Of a DNA stretch of 64,000 bases, positions 52,893 through 63,262 are shown piece after piece. How positions within the stretch are numbered: the first letter of the stretch is position 1; each line of letters opens with the position of its first letter. Where the stretch lies: positions 1 through 64,000 of the forward strand of contig CAYRYD010000022.1 in the NCBI GenBank assembly GCA_964428345.1. The letters are read 5' to 3'. The notes under the pieces are model-generated. The model saw nothing but the letters and a program-made list of their open reading frames with translations, searched no databases and had not been told where the DNA came from. Made by a program: the position numbers and the translations under genes. The stretch is from JABDMH01 sp964428345. Its GTDB lineage: Bacteria > Bacteroidota > Bacteroidia > Chitinophagales > Saprospiraceae.

Positions 52893-53735
52893 ATGGTGCA
52901 ATGCAGGATCGGATATACAGCAATTATCTTTTTTTTCTTAGGTTGGTCAGGTGTCAAAGCCCAGTATTTTGAAGGGGGGCTGCTACTTGGCGCATCGTTA
53001 TATGAAGGTGATCTGTCACCTCATGGCTATTTCGAAAAACTGGATTTTCTCCGTCCGTCTGCCGGTATCTTTGGCCGTCAGAATTTCAATGAGCACTGGG
53101 CAGCCAGAATTTCCTTTCAATATGGAAATCTGGAGGGAACCGACCGGGAGTCACGAAAGGACCGGAATCTGAATTTCAACTCCACATTTGGGGAAGTGGC
53201 AGCCATGGTTGAATTCAGCTACCCGGGATACGATCCGGCCGGTTTCCGGAAGTTTTCACCATACGCCTTCGCCGGAATCGCATATATGTATTACAATCCC
53301 CGCACAACCTATCAGGGAAGGACCGTGTATCTGCAGCCACTTGGAACGGAAGGACAGGGTCTTGATGGTTATGATAAAGATTTTTACAGTCTTAATATCG
53401 TCTCTATACCGTTTGGAGGGGGTCTGAAATATGCCCTGAGTCCCAGTCTGACCCTGGCTGTTGAGTTTGGACCACGGATCACTTTCACCGACTACCTGGA
53501 TGACGTCAGTGGTACCTACGCCAGTTACCGGGATCTGGCCCAGGCAAGAGGTACACTGGCCGCCAACCTGGCTGACCGGGCCCAGGAAATCACCGGGCTC
53601 GAACCCGAAGAAAGAAGAGGGGCTGGCAGGGGTAACTCCCGGCTGAATGACTGGTATTTTGTGGGTGGCGTGACCATTTCGTACCACTTTTACAATCTGC
53701 TGAACGGTAAAGGAGGATGCCCGATGACTTTCTGA
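52893..53735 (+). CDS. DUF6089-type outer-membrane protein
   Basis: 280 residues. Signal peptide to about residue 24 (LGWSGVKAQ), then YFEGGLLLGASLYEGDLSP, the opening typical of Bacteroidota DUF6089 beta-barrels, followed by alternating strands to YFVGGVTISYHFYN near the C-terminus. Function unknown; it probably sits in the outer membrane. Divergent from the S8 peptidase gene. Confidence 0.75.
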   Translation: MVQCRIGYTAIIFFFLGWSGVKAQYFEGGLLLGASLYEGDLSPHGYFEKLDFLRPSAGIFGRQNFNEHWAARISFQYGNLEGTDRESRKDRNLNFNSTFGEVAAMVEFSYPGYDPAGFRKFSPYAFAGIAYMYYNPRTTYQGRTVYLQPLGTEGQGLDGYDKDFYSLNIVSIPFGGGLKYALSPSLTLAVEFGPRITFTDYLDDVSGTYASYRDLAQARGTLAANLADRAQEITGLEPEERRGAGRGNSRLNDWYFVGGVTISYHFYNLLNGKGGCPMTF

Positions 53736-53934
53736 AATGCGGGTACTCCGGGTCGGGTCGTATTAAGCAGTGAAGAATCCAGGGTCAAGTAACAAATGAC
53801 TTTGGCGCAGTAGGTTTGTGACCAATTTCCAGACCTGGCGCCATGGTTTTATTGTCAAACGGTTGAGCAGGCAGGCAGTGCACCAGTCGATATTCGCGTG
53901 CACTTTACTACCTTCATAATTTTATGTTACTGCC

Positions 53935-55848
53935 GTGGTTCAATCACCTCAGGATATATTAAAGACGTATTGGGGGTATCCGGTTTTCCGGCCGCTGCAG
54001 GAGCAGATCATCTATGAGGTGCTGGAAGGAAGGGAGGTGATTGCCCTGTTACCGACCGGTGGTGGCAAATCAATTTGTTTTCAGGTCCCGGCTCTGATGC
54101 GACCTGGACTCACGCTGGTGATCTCTCCGCTGATCGCCCTGATGAATGACCAGGTCTCGCAATTACGCAAAAGGGGTATTCGCGCAGCCTGTATTCACAG
54201 CAGTTTACACTACCGGGAAATTGAACGGATACTGGATGAGGCCATGTTTGGCTCCATGAAGCTATTGTACATCTCCCCGGAGCGTCTGCAGTCGAAGTCA
54301 TTCATTCAGGTACTGGAGCAATTGCCTTTGATACAGATTGTCGTCGACGAAGCACATTGCGTGAGTATGTGGGGTTATGACTTCCGCCCAGCTTATCTCC
54401 AGATCCATACCGTGCGTCAGTGGCATCCCAAAGTCCCCTTGATGGCATTGACGGCCACGGCTACTGAACAGGTGATTGAGGACATTGCGGACAAACTTTC
54501 ACTAAAGGATCCAAAGGTATACAAGTCCGGATTTTTGCGGCCCAATCTCAAGTTTGGTGTCTTCCAAACCGAAGATAAGCGGGCAAAATGCCTTACCCTG
54601 TTGTCCAGGATGAAAGGGCCGGCGATCGTCTACGTACGCAACCGGCGCCAGACCAGAGAGCTGGCCCAGATGCTCACTGCCCGCCGGTTGAATGCCACCT
54701 GGTATCATGCCGGCATGGACCCGGATAGCCGCCAAAAACATGAGGAGGCCTTTTTGTCGGGGCGGGTTCAGTTTATGGTCGCCACCAATGCTTTTGGGAT
54801 GGGGGTCGATAAAGCGGACGTTAAGATGGTCATCCATTATGATCTGCCGGAAAATCTGGAATCCTATTATCAGGAGGCCGGTCGCGCGGGAAGGGATGGA
54901 AAAGAGGCCTATGCCATTGTGCTGTATCAGGAACATGATCGGATTAAACTGGAGCAGAATTTCGATCGTGAATTTCCTTCGTTTGAAGAAATTCGCCGGG
55001 TGTACCGGGCATTGGGCAATTACCTCAAACTGGCAGCCGGGGGAGGAGAGGGTCAGTCATTCCCTTTCGATTTTAACCGGTTTGTCAGCCAGTTTCAATT
55101 GCATGCCCGGGAAACCTGGAATGTTCTGAAAATTATCGAACAGGACGGTTGGATTTACTTGTCGGACGGTGCCTATCAATCATCGAGGATCCGGTTTCTG
55201 GTAGACCGGGAAGTCTTGTATGATTATCAGTTGCGCAATCAGCAAAAGGATGGCATGATAAAGCTTTTATTGCGACTCTATCAGGGTATTTTAAACGATC
55301 TGGTTGGCATCAAAGAAAAAGCAATCGCAGATCTGATGCGACTTTCCCAAACGGATATAATTCAATTATTACGAGAATTACACCGGGATGGGATCATTGA
55401 GTATTTTGAACAGGATGACCAGATCAGGCTTACCATGCTCAGAGAGCGGGTGGCTGCAGAGAACTTTGCGATTGATCAGACATTGTATCGTTTCAGGAAA
55501 AAACGGCGGAGAGAAGGGATTGATAAGATTTTAGCTTATATTGAAACTGATCAATGCCGGCAGCGATTTATCCTCCATTATTTTGATGATCAGCTTGAAA
55601 CAGACTGTGGGGTTTGCGATCGTTGTAAGGCAGCCGGAATTGTCCGGATGAAAAGAAAAGAATACCTGGAGTTAAAGGAAACAATCCTGGGTTTACTGAC
55701 CGGAAAGGATTATCCGGTACGTGAAATCATTGATGAATTTCCCATTGCCAGGAGACCTTGGGTAATTACAGTATTGCAGTATCTCTTAAACGAAGAGGAA
55801 ATACTGAAGTATAACGGGGTTTTAATGCTTAAAAGAAAGGATCCATGA
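53935..55848 (+). CDS. recQ: ATP-dependent DNA helicase RecQ
   Basis: 637 residues, 3'-5' helicase. Walker A TGGGKS (41-46), DEAH box (138-141) in VDEAHCVSMWGYDFRP, aromatic-rich loop, helicase C domain with EAGRAGRDG, and a RecQ-C zinc site near C554-C572 (CRQRFILHYF, then CGVCDRC). No HRDC domain is visible; the C-terminus is a short winged-helix-like end. The start is GTG 53935. It overlaps the glycosyltransferase gene by 4 bp (ATGA). Confidence 0.92.
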   Translation: MVQSPQDILKTYWGYPVFRPLQEQIIYEVLEGREVIALLPTGGGKSICFQVPALMRPGLTLVISPLIALMNDQVSQLRKRGIRAACIHSSLHYREIERILDEAMFGSMKLLYISPERLQSKSFIQVLEQLPLIQIVVDEAHCVSMWGYDFRPAYLQIHTVRQWHPKVPLMALTATATEQVIEDIADKLSLKDPKVYKSGFLRPNLKFGVFQTEDKRAKCLTLLSRMKGPAIVYVRNRRQTRELAQMLTARRLNATWYHAGMDPDSRQKHEEAFLSGRVQFMVATNAFGMGVDKADVKMVIHYDLPENLESYYQEAGRAGRDGKEAYAIVLYQEHDRIKLEQNFDREFPSFEEIRRVYRALGNYLKLAAGGGEGQSFPFDFNRFVSQFQLHARETWNVLKIIEQDGWIYLSDGAYQSSRIRFLVDREVLYDYQLRNQQKDGMIKLLLRLYQGILNDLVGIKEKAIADLMRLSQTDIIQLLRELHRDGIIEYFEQDDQIRLTMLRERVAAENFAIDQTLYRFRKKRRREGIDKILAYIETDQCRQRFILHYFDDQLETDCGVCDRCKAAGIVRMKRKEYLELKETILGLLTGKDYPVREIIDEFPIARRPWVITVLQYLLNEEEILKYNGVLMLKRKDP

Positions 55849-56927
55849 AAAAAATTGTCTTTGCTGTTACCAACGACATCACTCAGGATCGTCGGATGAT
55901 CCGGATTTGCGATACACTGCAGAATCATGGGTACGATGTGACGTTGGTTGGCAGGCAGCTGCCCGGATCACTTCCGCTCGAAGGCTACCGGTTTAAAACC
56001 CACCGGATCAAATGTTTTTTTAATAAGGGTGCGGCTTTCTATGCGGAATTTAATATCCGGCTTTATCTCTATCTGAAAAAACTGCCGGTCGACATCTACG
56101 GTGCTGTCGACTACGATACACTCAAAGGGGTCACCCGGGCTGCTGATGCACGGGGAAAGAAGGTGATTTTTGATGCCCACGAGTGGTTTGAGGAAGTGCC
56201 GGAGCTCGAAGGAAGGGAAAAAGTGAAAAATTATTGGAGGAAAATTGCGAGCGCTGGCATCCCTCAGTGTCATCTGTGCTATACCGTGTCAGAAGGCATC
56301 GCAGGAAAGTTGAAGGAACTCTACGGAAAACCATTTGAAGTGATCCGGAATTTTCCTCCGCTGGTGGAAAAGGATCCTGGTTCGATCCGGGATGAGGTGC
56401 TGATTTATGTCGGTGTCTTGAATAAGGGCCGTGGTTTGCCGGAGATGATCATGGCCATGCATGAAATTGACGCCAAATTATGGCTGGTAGGAGAGGGCGA
56501 TATAAAGGAAGAACTGTGGTCCCTCGTCAGCCGCGAAAACCTGCTGCATAAAGTGATCTTCAAAGGATTTGTCCATCCCGGGGAGCTGGATGAACTCCTG
56601 GGGAAGGCCCGGATCGGGATCAATCTGCTGGATGGATCGTCAAAAAGTTACCGGTATTCGCTGGCGAATAAATTTTTCGATTACATCCATGCCGGTATTC
56701 CCCAGGTATTTATGGATTTTCCGGAATATCAACGGTATTATCAGCAATACCGGATCGGTGCTCCGGTTTTTGATCTGAAACAATCGTCGATTGTCTATGT
56801 CGTCAATCACCTGCTCAGTGATCGCAATTATTGGTTTAACCTGCATATTGATTGTTTGAAGGCCCGTAAAGAGTGGTGTTGGGAAAAGGAGGAAAATCGG
56901 TTATTGGAGTTGGTCGGGCGGTTATAG
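55845..56927 (+). CDS. Glycosyltransferase, GT4-like (GT-B fold)
   Basis: 360 residues. N-terminal Rossmann half starts KKIVFAVTNDITQDRRMIRI; the C-terminal half has VLIYVGVLNKGRGLPEMIMA, LWLVGEGDIKEEL and SYRYSLANKFFDYIHAGIPQ (~265-285), the nucleotide-sugar-binding region of this family. It would add a sugar to a cell-surface glycan or lipid. Coupled to recQ by a 4-bp overlap, which is probably chance packing. Substrate unknown. Confidence 0.8.
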   Translation: MKKIVFAVTNDITQDRRMIRICDTLQNHGYDVTLVGRQLPGSLPLEGYRFKTHRIKCFFNKGAAFYAEFNIRLYLYLKKLPVDIYGAVDYDTLKGVTRAADARGKKVIFDAHEWFEEVPELEGREKVKNYWRKIASAGIPQCHLCYTVSEGIAGKLKELYGKPFEVIRNFPPLVEKDPGSIRDEVLIYVGVLNKGRGLPEMIMAMHEIDAKLWLVGEGDIKEELWSLVSRENLLHKVIFKGFVHPGELDELLGKARIGINLLDGSSKSYRYSLANKFFDYIHAGIPQVFMDFPEYQRYYQQYRIGAPVFDLKQSSIVYVVNHLLSDRNYWFNLHIDCLKARKEWCWEKEENRLLELVGRL

Positions 56928-57068
56928 GAAGGAATCGTTTTGTCATGAAGGAAATAATCATATCGCGGTCCGGACCACCTCGGATAATAAAATCCTGCTC
57001 GTTAGGGTTTAAATGCGGCCGGTATTATTGGATGCCCGGATGATAAGGGAGTGTACCAGACGATAAAA

Positions 57069-58400
57069 ATGATGAGAGATTTTATTGGAAAGATCCTGCT
57101 GTTTAAACTGCTGATTTTTGCTTTGAGCGCTTGTGATCAGGAAATCGTACCAGAGGTCTTTCAACCCCGCAATGACCATGAAGCTTACCTGCATGGTCTG
57201 GAGAAGGCCGATTTGCTACATACCGCGCTCGGCCGGGATTGGCTCGATGCATCAAATCACAGTCTGGAGAAACCCGTCGCTATCGCACTTCCCTATCAGG
57301 AGGTCTTTTATATTTCGCCACAGATTCCCCAGGCAAATGGATATGTTTTTTCGGTAAGACAAGGCCAGAAGATTCTGGTCAACCTGGACCCGGATCCCTC
57401 CGATTCCATCCAATTGTTTATTGATGTTTTTCGCCTCGAAAATGACGAAGAAACCCAGAGATATCATATTGCCACTGCGGATAAGCGACAATTTAATTTG
57501 GGTTTTGAACCGAGGGAAGATGGCCGGTATCAACTGCGAATTCAACCTGAATTGTTGCGGGGCGGCCGATTTCAACTGACAGTACAATCGGTGCCATCGC
57601 TGGATTTTCCGGTAGAGACAAAGGATAAAAGGGCTATCGGCAGCTTTTTTGGAGACCCTCGTGACGGAGGTCGTCGCCGGCATCATGGCATTGATATTTT
57701 CGCGAGGCGGCATACACCGGTCATTGCTCCCACGGATGGATATATCCGGTTTGCAGGAGAAAGGGGATTGGGTGGCCGGGTAGTCTGGATGCGGGATCCC
57801 ATGCGTGATATGACCCTCTATTTTGCTCATCTGGAAGAAATTCTTGTGGATGACCATACCCGGGTTGAAGCCGGTGATACTTTAGGCACGGTAGGAAATT
57901 CCGGTAATGCCAAAACCACACCTCCCCATCTGCATTTCGGCATTTACCGAAATGGCCCAATCGATCCGTATTACTTTGTGACAAATCAATCCGGACCCAA
58001 AAACATCCGGGCCAAACGGGAGTACACCGGCAGCAAGGTCAGGACCCGGAGGGATGCTCGACTGGAGTTGCTGCACCCTGATTCTGGCGGCCGTTTTCTG
58101 AACCTGGCCCGGCATCAGTTGCTGGAAGTCAGGGCGGCTTTTGGAGACGCGTACCGGGTTGAATTGCCGGGAGGAATTATGGGTGCGATCAAAATGGAGG
58201 ATATTGAATCCATTGAACAACCCATCCGGACCCGCAAAGCAGATATGGTGATCCCCCTGCTTGAATTGCCGGCAGAAGATGTAGCGGTGATGGAAGAGGT
58301 TAAAACTTCCGAACCCATTACCATTCTTGCCGAAGATACTTCGCATTGGTATGTGCGAACACTATCCGGTAAAAGTGGTTGGATCGAGGTTTTACCATAA
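57069..58400 (+). CDS. Lipoprotein M23 peptidase with C-terminal SH3-like domain
   Basis: About 443 residues. Lipoprotein signal (KLLIFALSAC). A ~130-residue N-terminal domain of unknown role precedes the LytM/M23 domain: HHGIDIFARR (zinc ligands H and D), then HLEEILVDDH and PHLHFGIYRNG (HxH ligand). The C-terminal part (VRTRRDARLELL onward) looks SH3-like, with a second SH3-like repeat at the end (ITILAEDTSHWYVRTLSGKS). It should cut or bind peptidoglycan cross-links in the periplasm. ATG 57069 chosen over GTG 57051. Confidence 0.85.
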   Translation: MMRDFIGKILLFKLLIFALSACDQEIVPEVFQPRNDHEAYLHGLEKADLLHTALGRDWLDASNHSLEKPVAIALPYQEVFYISPQIPQANGYVFSVRQGQKILVNLDPDPSDSIQLFIDVFRLENDEETQRYHIATADKRQFNLGFEPREDGRYQLRIQPELLRGGRFQLTVQSVPSLDFPVETKDKRAIGSFFGDPRDGGRRRHHGIDIFARRHTPVIAPTDGYIRFAGERGLGGRVVWMRDPMRDMTLYFAHLEEILVDDHTRVEAGDTLGTVGNSGNAKTTPPHLHFGIYRNGPIDPYYFVTNQSGPKNIRAKREYTGSKVRTRRDARLELLHPDSGGRFLNLARHQLLEVRAAFGDAYRVELPGGIMGAIKMEDIESIEQPIRTRKADMVIPLLELPAEDVAVMEEVKTSEPITILAEDTSHWYVRTLSGKSGWIEVLP

Positions 58401-58465
58401 TGCCAGCGGATGAAACCTAATCCTTATATTGCGATCCAATAAACTCATCATTTATCTCCTTGTCT

Positions 58466-59404
58466 ATGAACCCTAAAATTTTTGGTGTGATAGTCTGCAT
58501 ATTACTTATCACTCCAGGTTTTGGTCAAAAATCTAACCATAACAGGATCTTGAAGGAGTTATTGGAAATCCCGGCGCAGCCGGAAAAACATCCCTTTACC
58601 AACAATGTACCAGTCAATAATGATGGCGGGCATTTGCAGGGTGTCCAGCTATTTCATCGGGGTGACACCACCTATGCGATGCTTAGCGGGAGCTCCGGTA
58701 CTGACGCTTATCTGGCAGTGGTCAGCCTGACCGACCGGTCCAGGGTCAAAACAGTGAACAGGATTTTTGAGAAACCGTTAAAACATGCGGGTGGTTTTCA
58801 GCTCTTTGAAAATTACCTCGCGGTTGGAGTGGAAGACAACGACAAGCGTGATCGGTCCCTCGTGTGCATTTATGACGTCAGTGATTTATCAAGGCCGTTG
58901 GTACAGATCCCCAGACAAGGTGATTATGAAAAAGCTACGGCGGGATGTGTAGGATTGATCCGGATACCGCAGCACTGGCTGGTAGTTGTAGGTAACTGGC
59001 AAACCAGGGACCTCGATTTCTACGTGAGTCAGGACGAATCCATTACCAGCGGATTTACGTTGAGACAGAGTCTGACCCCTGATCTGGTGAATAAAAACGG
59101 ATGGATTGATGAGGAGTGGCTGGCTTATCAGAACATCAATCTACTGAGCAATGGAGAGGGATTCTATTTGGTGGGATTGCGATCAGAAGATAACCGACAA
59201 AATATCATTGACCTGTACCACCTTAGTCTTGAAAACTCTTTTTCGCTCACAAAACTGGGCCGGACCAAGGTTGAAAATCAGGGGGGAGATTTCAATTGGG
59301 GAGCAGGAATCATCCTGGAGTCAGGACATCTGTCTGGTTTGGTCGGTTGCGAAAGAAATCTTGAAGCACAAAATCACCTCTATTTTTATCGCCGGTCGAA
59401 ATAG
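58466..59404 (+). CDS. Secreted protein of unknown function, possibly beta-propeller
   Basis: About 312 residues with a signal peptide (KIFGVIVCILLITPGFGQ). The rest has regularly spaced strand motifs (GDTTYAMLSGSSGTDAYLAV, YLAVGVEDNDKRDRSLVCIY, HWLVVVGNWQTRDLDFYVSQ) that suggest propeller blades. No family recognised. 65 bp after the M23 peptidase gene on the same strand. Confidence 0.5.
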   Translation: MNPKIFGVIVCILLITPGFGQKSNHNRILKELLEIPAQPEKHPFTNNVPVNNDGGHLQGVQLFHRGDTTYAMLSGSSGTDAYLAVVSLTDRSRVKTVNRIFEKPLKHAGGFQLFENYLAVGVEDNDKRDRSLVCIYDVSDLSRPLVQIPRQGDYEKATAGCVGLIRIPQHWLVVVGNWQTRDLDFYVSQDESITSGFTLRQSLTPDLVNKNGWIDEEWLAYQNINLLSNGEGFYLVGLRSEDNRQNIIDLYHLSLENSFSLTKLGRTKVENQGGDFNWGAGIILESGHLSGLVGCERNLEAQNHLYFYRRSK

Positions 59405-59993
59405 GTAGGAATATGGTTACTTCTCCGAATTCCTGAACGGAATCCGGTTGTTGATGAACCTGGCCCGACTTTTTATCAAACGAATGCTAAAGTATTGAAC
59501 ATTAATTTACTATCCATATGGAATAATTAATGTATCTTGGAAGATAGTAATACATCCTTTCCCGCAAAATAACCTGCTGCTTAAACCAGTTTAGATCTAC
59601 AAAGCCAATATTCCCCAGGGGGGAAAAGGAATATGGTATTCTTAACGGAAATTCTGGGTATTCCATTCTGGGAAGCTTTTTCCACAGGCTGTCTTTTAAT
59701 TGTAAAAACAGCCGATGGACAGTCAGCCGAATCCGGTTTGACTTCAGAAATTGCAAAAAGTCAGGTCTTCCCGTACCCTACGTTTCTTCTTCAGAGTCTG
59801 GTCGTGCTACTACTCCTGGGTCTCATAGTTCTCGTAGTGAGGAAGCTTCTTGCTTTGGATGACAGCATTCGCAGAATCTGAAATAGTTAATCATATCCGG
59901 CTATCGCAGTCAACTCATCCCAGGTAACAATTCATAACCGGGAGTTTTCCCTGGTTTAGGTAATGGTCGAGGCTCCTTAAAACCATTTGCAGG
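59405..59993. other. Region between two convergent genes
   Basis: Holds one doubtful small frame (59633-59881). No repeat array or clear hairpin is seen. Confidence 0.4.
59633..59881 (+). CDS. Doubtful small membrane protein
   Basis: 82 codons with a C-terminal helix (FLLQSLVVLLLLGLIVLVVR) and a basic end. No motif and no clear ribosome site. The hydrophobic end argues for a real small protein; the rest does not. Confidence 0.25.
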   Translation: MVFLTEILGIPFWEAFSTGCLLIVKTADGQSAESGLTSEIAKSQVFPYPTFLLQSLVVLLLLGLIVLVVRKLLALDDSIRRI

Positions 59994-60911
59994 TCATTGA
60001 TTTGTCCATTCCAAATGGCCTATCCGGATACCCTCCAGGGAAGGAAGGAGGCAGGCGATGTACCACTGATTCCGGTATTGAAAGATTTCCGGGGCAGCTA
60101 CCGGTAAACTTCCGATATAGTACCGGTCGTCATCAATGCCAAAATCCAGCGGGTCGGGAGAACGGTAAACGTTGGTTTTGTTATGTTCACCGTACATCTC
60201 CGTTCGGAAAAGGAAGTAGTCGTGCCCCATCCGGACCACAAATGGACATTCTGCCTGCCAGAGTTTTCCTTTCCCGGCGCGACCTCCGTAGGAGACGATC
60301 CTGGATTCGCTCCAGGTTTGCAGATCGGATGAAGTTCTGGCGTAAATAGCGCCATCATTGCCCGGATGTGCCACGTAATAGCAGATCCAATAATCATCGG
60401 TTTTTAGCACCATGGCATCGCGGGTATTGGTTTCATGCCGGTCACCAAACAATGCCGGGCTTCCATCCTTCAGGATCCGTTGGAATTGTTTTCCATCGGT
60501 ACTCCGGGCTGTGCAAATGCGGTTCCAGTCGCCGTAAAACATCCGGTACTGATCACCGAGCCGGATCACATAAGGTGCCTGAAGCCCGCCTGGTTCTTCA
60601 CCCAGGAGAGTATCTGCCTGCATGGCGATACCTCCGGGAGCCCAGTCTCTGCCGGTTACTTCAGGTGATTCCCAATGGTAGAATAACCGGGTCCTGCCCG
60701 GTTCATTGGTTTTCCGGATACAAGACCAAAGCTGCCAGGTGTTGTCAGCAGCCTGCCAGATTGCGAAGTCCACGGGTTGCTGCTGCTCGGTACCGAGTTG
60801 GCCCAGGTCCGGATTTCCGGCAATTTGCCACCAGTCTCCGGTCAACACCGGCTTTAAACCGGGAGGATCCGCCTGGCACAACCACCCATAGATAAGATAG
60901 ATCCAGATCAT
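59994..60911 (-). CDS. Glycoside-hydrolase-like five-bladed propeller (GH43/GH32-like), secreted
   Basis: 305 residues with a short N-terminal hydrophobic start (MIWIYLIYGWLCQA). Repeated blade motifs: TRLFYHWESPEV, YRMFYGDWNRICTARSTDGK, YWICYYVAHPGNDGAIYART, AECPFVVRMGHDYFLFRT, APEIFQYRNQWYIACLL. This pattern is typical of GH43/GH32/GH68/GH130-like propellers, which act on plant or microbial glycans. A clear catalytic triad was not assigned, so it may be inactive or of a new family. Confidence 0.65.
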   Translation of the reverse strand: MIWIYLIYGWLCQADPPGLKPVLTGDWWQIAGNPDLGQLGTEQQQPVDFAIWQAADNTWQLWSCIRKTNEPGRTRLFYHWESPEVTGRDWAPGGIAMQADTLLGEEPGGLQAPYVIRLGDQYRMFYGDWNRICTARSTDGKQFQRILKDGSPALFGDRHETNTRDAMVLKTDDYWICYYVAHPGNDGAIYARTSSDLQTWSESRIVSYGGRAGKGKLWQAECPFVVRMGHDYFLFRTEMYGEHNKTNVYRSPDPLDFGIDDDRYYIGSLPVAAPEIFQYRNQWYIACLLPSLEGIRIGHLEWTNQ

Positions 60912-61022
60912 CCTTCAAATTTAAATAACAGCCCGTATGAATGAGGAAAAATCAAAACCTGAAAGAGGGTGTCCTTTTCTCAATCAGGGACCGTCTCCAA
61001 ATACGGAGTTACCATGATGCTA

Positions 61023-63179
61023 TCAGTTTATGAGGGTACCCTTACCGGCCAGATCCAGCAGAAAGGCGTATTCCATGCTGGTTTCCTTATGACGCTGAAA
61101 TCTCCCAGCCGCGCCACTATGTCCGGTCTCCATGTCGGTATGGAGCAGCAGTGGATTCCGGTCGGTTTTCAGGTCCCGCAATTTGGCAACCCATTTGGCC
61201 GGTTCCCAATATTGTACCTGTGAGTCATGCAGACCGGTGGTCACCAGCATGGCCGGATAGGCCTTGGCCTCGACATTATCATATGGGGAATACGATTTGA
61301 TATAATGATAATATACAGGATCATTGGGATTGCCCCATTCGTCGTATTCGCCGGTAGTGAGGGGGATGCTCTCGTCCAGCATGGTAGTTACCACATCGGC
61401 AAAAGGTACGGCCGCTATAACGCCCTTAAATAGGTTCGGAGCCATATTGATCACTGCACCGATGAGCAGACCACCCGCACTGCCACCCAGGGCAAACAGA
61501 TTTTCACTGCTGGTATATTTTTCCTTCACCAGGTGGTGGGCACAATCGATAAAGTCGGTAAAGGTATTTTTCTTCTTAAGAAACTTGCCGTCTTCATACC
61601 ATTGCCTTCCCATCTCCTGACCACCCCGGATATGAGCGATGGCAAAGGCAAAGCCCCGGTCGAGTAGGCTAAGCCGGGCGGAGTTGAAGGATGGATCGAC
61701 ACTGTAGCCATAACTGCCATACCCATAGAGCAAAAGCGGCTGGGTACCGTCTTTGCGGAAGCCTTTCCGGTAGACCAGGGAAACGGGAATTTTTACCCCG
61801 TCACGGGCGGTCACCATGATTCGTTCGGAGGTATAGTTGGTTGCCGAAAAACCACCCAAGACCTCTTCCTGTTTGAGGAGGGTCAGTTCCCGTTTTTTCA
61901 TGTGATAATCATAGGTGGTAAGGGGAGTGGTCAGACTGGTGAAGCCAATGCGCACGATTTCGGTATCATATTCACGGTTGATGCCAGTAAAGGTAGTATA
62001 GGCTTCCTGACCAAAATCGATGTGATGCGTAAGGCCTTTTAGGTCACGAATGGTCAATTGGGTCAAGCCATTCACCCGCTCGCTTAAAACCAGGTAATCC
62101 TTGAAGGCATGTACATCATCGAGCAACACATCACTCCGGTGAGGAACTACTTCCTTCCAGAATTCCTTTCCGGTTTTCGTCTCATCGGTTTCCATCAGGC
62201 GAAAATTGGTGGCACCCTGCCAGTTGGTCCGGATATAAAATTTATCTCCGGCATGGGTGATGGAGTGTTCATGCCGGGGTTCACGCGGCAGGAAGATCCG
62301 GAATTCACCGTTGGGGTCGTCGGCATCGAGCAGCCGGTATTCGTTAGACAGGGTAGCATATGAGCCAATGATGAGGTATTTATTGGTCGTTGTGCGGTAA
62401 ATGGCAACGTTAAAGGTTTCATCGGTTTCATGGAATACTTCCTGATCGGTCGCCGGGTCAGTGCCGAGGGTGTGCCGGAAGATTTTATAGGGCCGCAAGG
62501 CATCGTCCCGACGAGTGTAGAAAACGGTCTTACCGTCATTGGCCCAGACTGCATTGCCGGTAGTATTGAGAATTTTGTCCGGCTGCATTTGTCCGGTTTC
62601 CAGATCTTTAAACCGGATGGTGTAGATCCTCCGGCTGAGGGTATCTTCGCTGAAGGCCAGTATCTTATTGTCCCTGCTGACCGCCAGACCTCCTACCTGA
62701 TAGTAATCATAGCCTTTTGCCAGCTCATTGACATCGATCATAACCTCTTCCGGGGCTTCGGCACTTCCTTTTTTACGGGAATAGACCGGATGTTCCATTC
62801 CTTCCTCAAAACGGGTGATGTAATAGTACCCGTTGTCCCGGTAAGGTACCGACATATCGGTTTGTTTGATCCTTCCAATGATTTCGTTAAACAGTTCATC
62901 CTGCAATGGCTTGGTATGGGCCATCATTTGCTCCGTATAGCTATTTTCAGCTTCCAGATAGCGGATGACATCCGGGCTTTCCCGTTCATTGAGCCAGTAG
63001 TAGGGATCAATACGGGTATCCTGATGAATCGTTAGTTCTTTTACTTTCTTGGTTGCTTTCGGTGGCTGGATATCCATTTTTGAGTAAAGTGATTCGTTGT
63101 TAATGGCTTCCTGTTCCCCGCATCCGCTACTTAGCAGGGAAATACAAGTGATGATGCTGTATGTCATCGTTCGGCTCAT
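61023..63179 (-). CDS. Prolyl oligopeptidase-family (S9A) peptidase, oligopeptidase B-like, lipoprotein
   Basis: About 718 residues from ATG 63179. Lipoprotein signal (SIITCISLLSSGC). N-terminal KVKELTIHQDTRIDPYYWLN matches the S9A start; a seven-bladed propeller follows, then an alpha/beta hydrolase domain with the serine nucleophile in GGSAGGLL, Asp in TTGLHDSQVQYWEP, and His in DMETGHSGAAGR. RGGQEMGRQWYEDGK is the usual loop. It should cut short peptides after basic residues (PtrB-type) outside the cytoplasm. The propeller excludes large substrates. Confidence 0.9.
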   Translation of the reverse strand: MSRTMTYSIITCISLLSSGCGEQEAINNESLYSKMDIQPPKATKKVKELTIHQDTRIDPYYWLNERESPDVIRYLEAENSYTEQMMAHTKPLQDELFNEIIGRIKQTDMSVPYRDNGYYYITRFEEGMEHPVYSRKKGSAEAPEEVMIDVNELAKGYDYYQVGGLAVSRDNKILAFSEDTLSRRIYTIRFKDLETGQMQPDKILNTTGNAVWANDGKTVFYTRRDDALRPYKIFRHTLGTDPATDQEVFHETDETFNVAIYRTTTNKYLIIGSYATLSNEYRLLDADDPNGEFRIFLPREPRHEHSITHAGDKFYIRTNWQGATNFRLMETDETKTGKEFWKEVVPHRSDVLLDDVHAFKDYLVLSERVNGLTQLTIRDLKGLTHHIDFGQEAYTTFTGINREYDTEIVRIGFTSLTTPLTTYDYHMKKRELTLLKQEEVLGGFSATNYTSERIMVTARDGVKIPVSLVYRKGFRKDGTQPLLLYGYGSYGYSVDPSFNSARLSLLDRGFAFAIAHIRGGQEMGRQWYEDGKFLKKKNTFTDFIDCAHHLVKEKYTSSENLFALGGSAGGLLIGAVINMAPNLFKGVIAAVPFADVVTTMLDESIPLTTGEYDEWGNPNDPVYYHYIKSYSPYDNVEAKAYPAMLVTTGLHDSQVQYWEPAKWVAKLRDLKTDRNPLLLHTDMETGHSGAAGRFQRHKETSMEYAFLLDLAGKGTLIN

Positions 63180-63262
63180 GATTTCATGCTTATACCACAT
63201 TCTACCAGGTGGCGATAACGTGTGGAAGGTTTATCTTAGCCAGGCAAAAGTAATTATCGGTT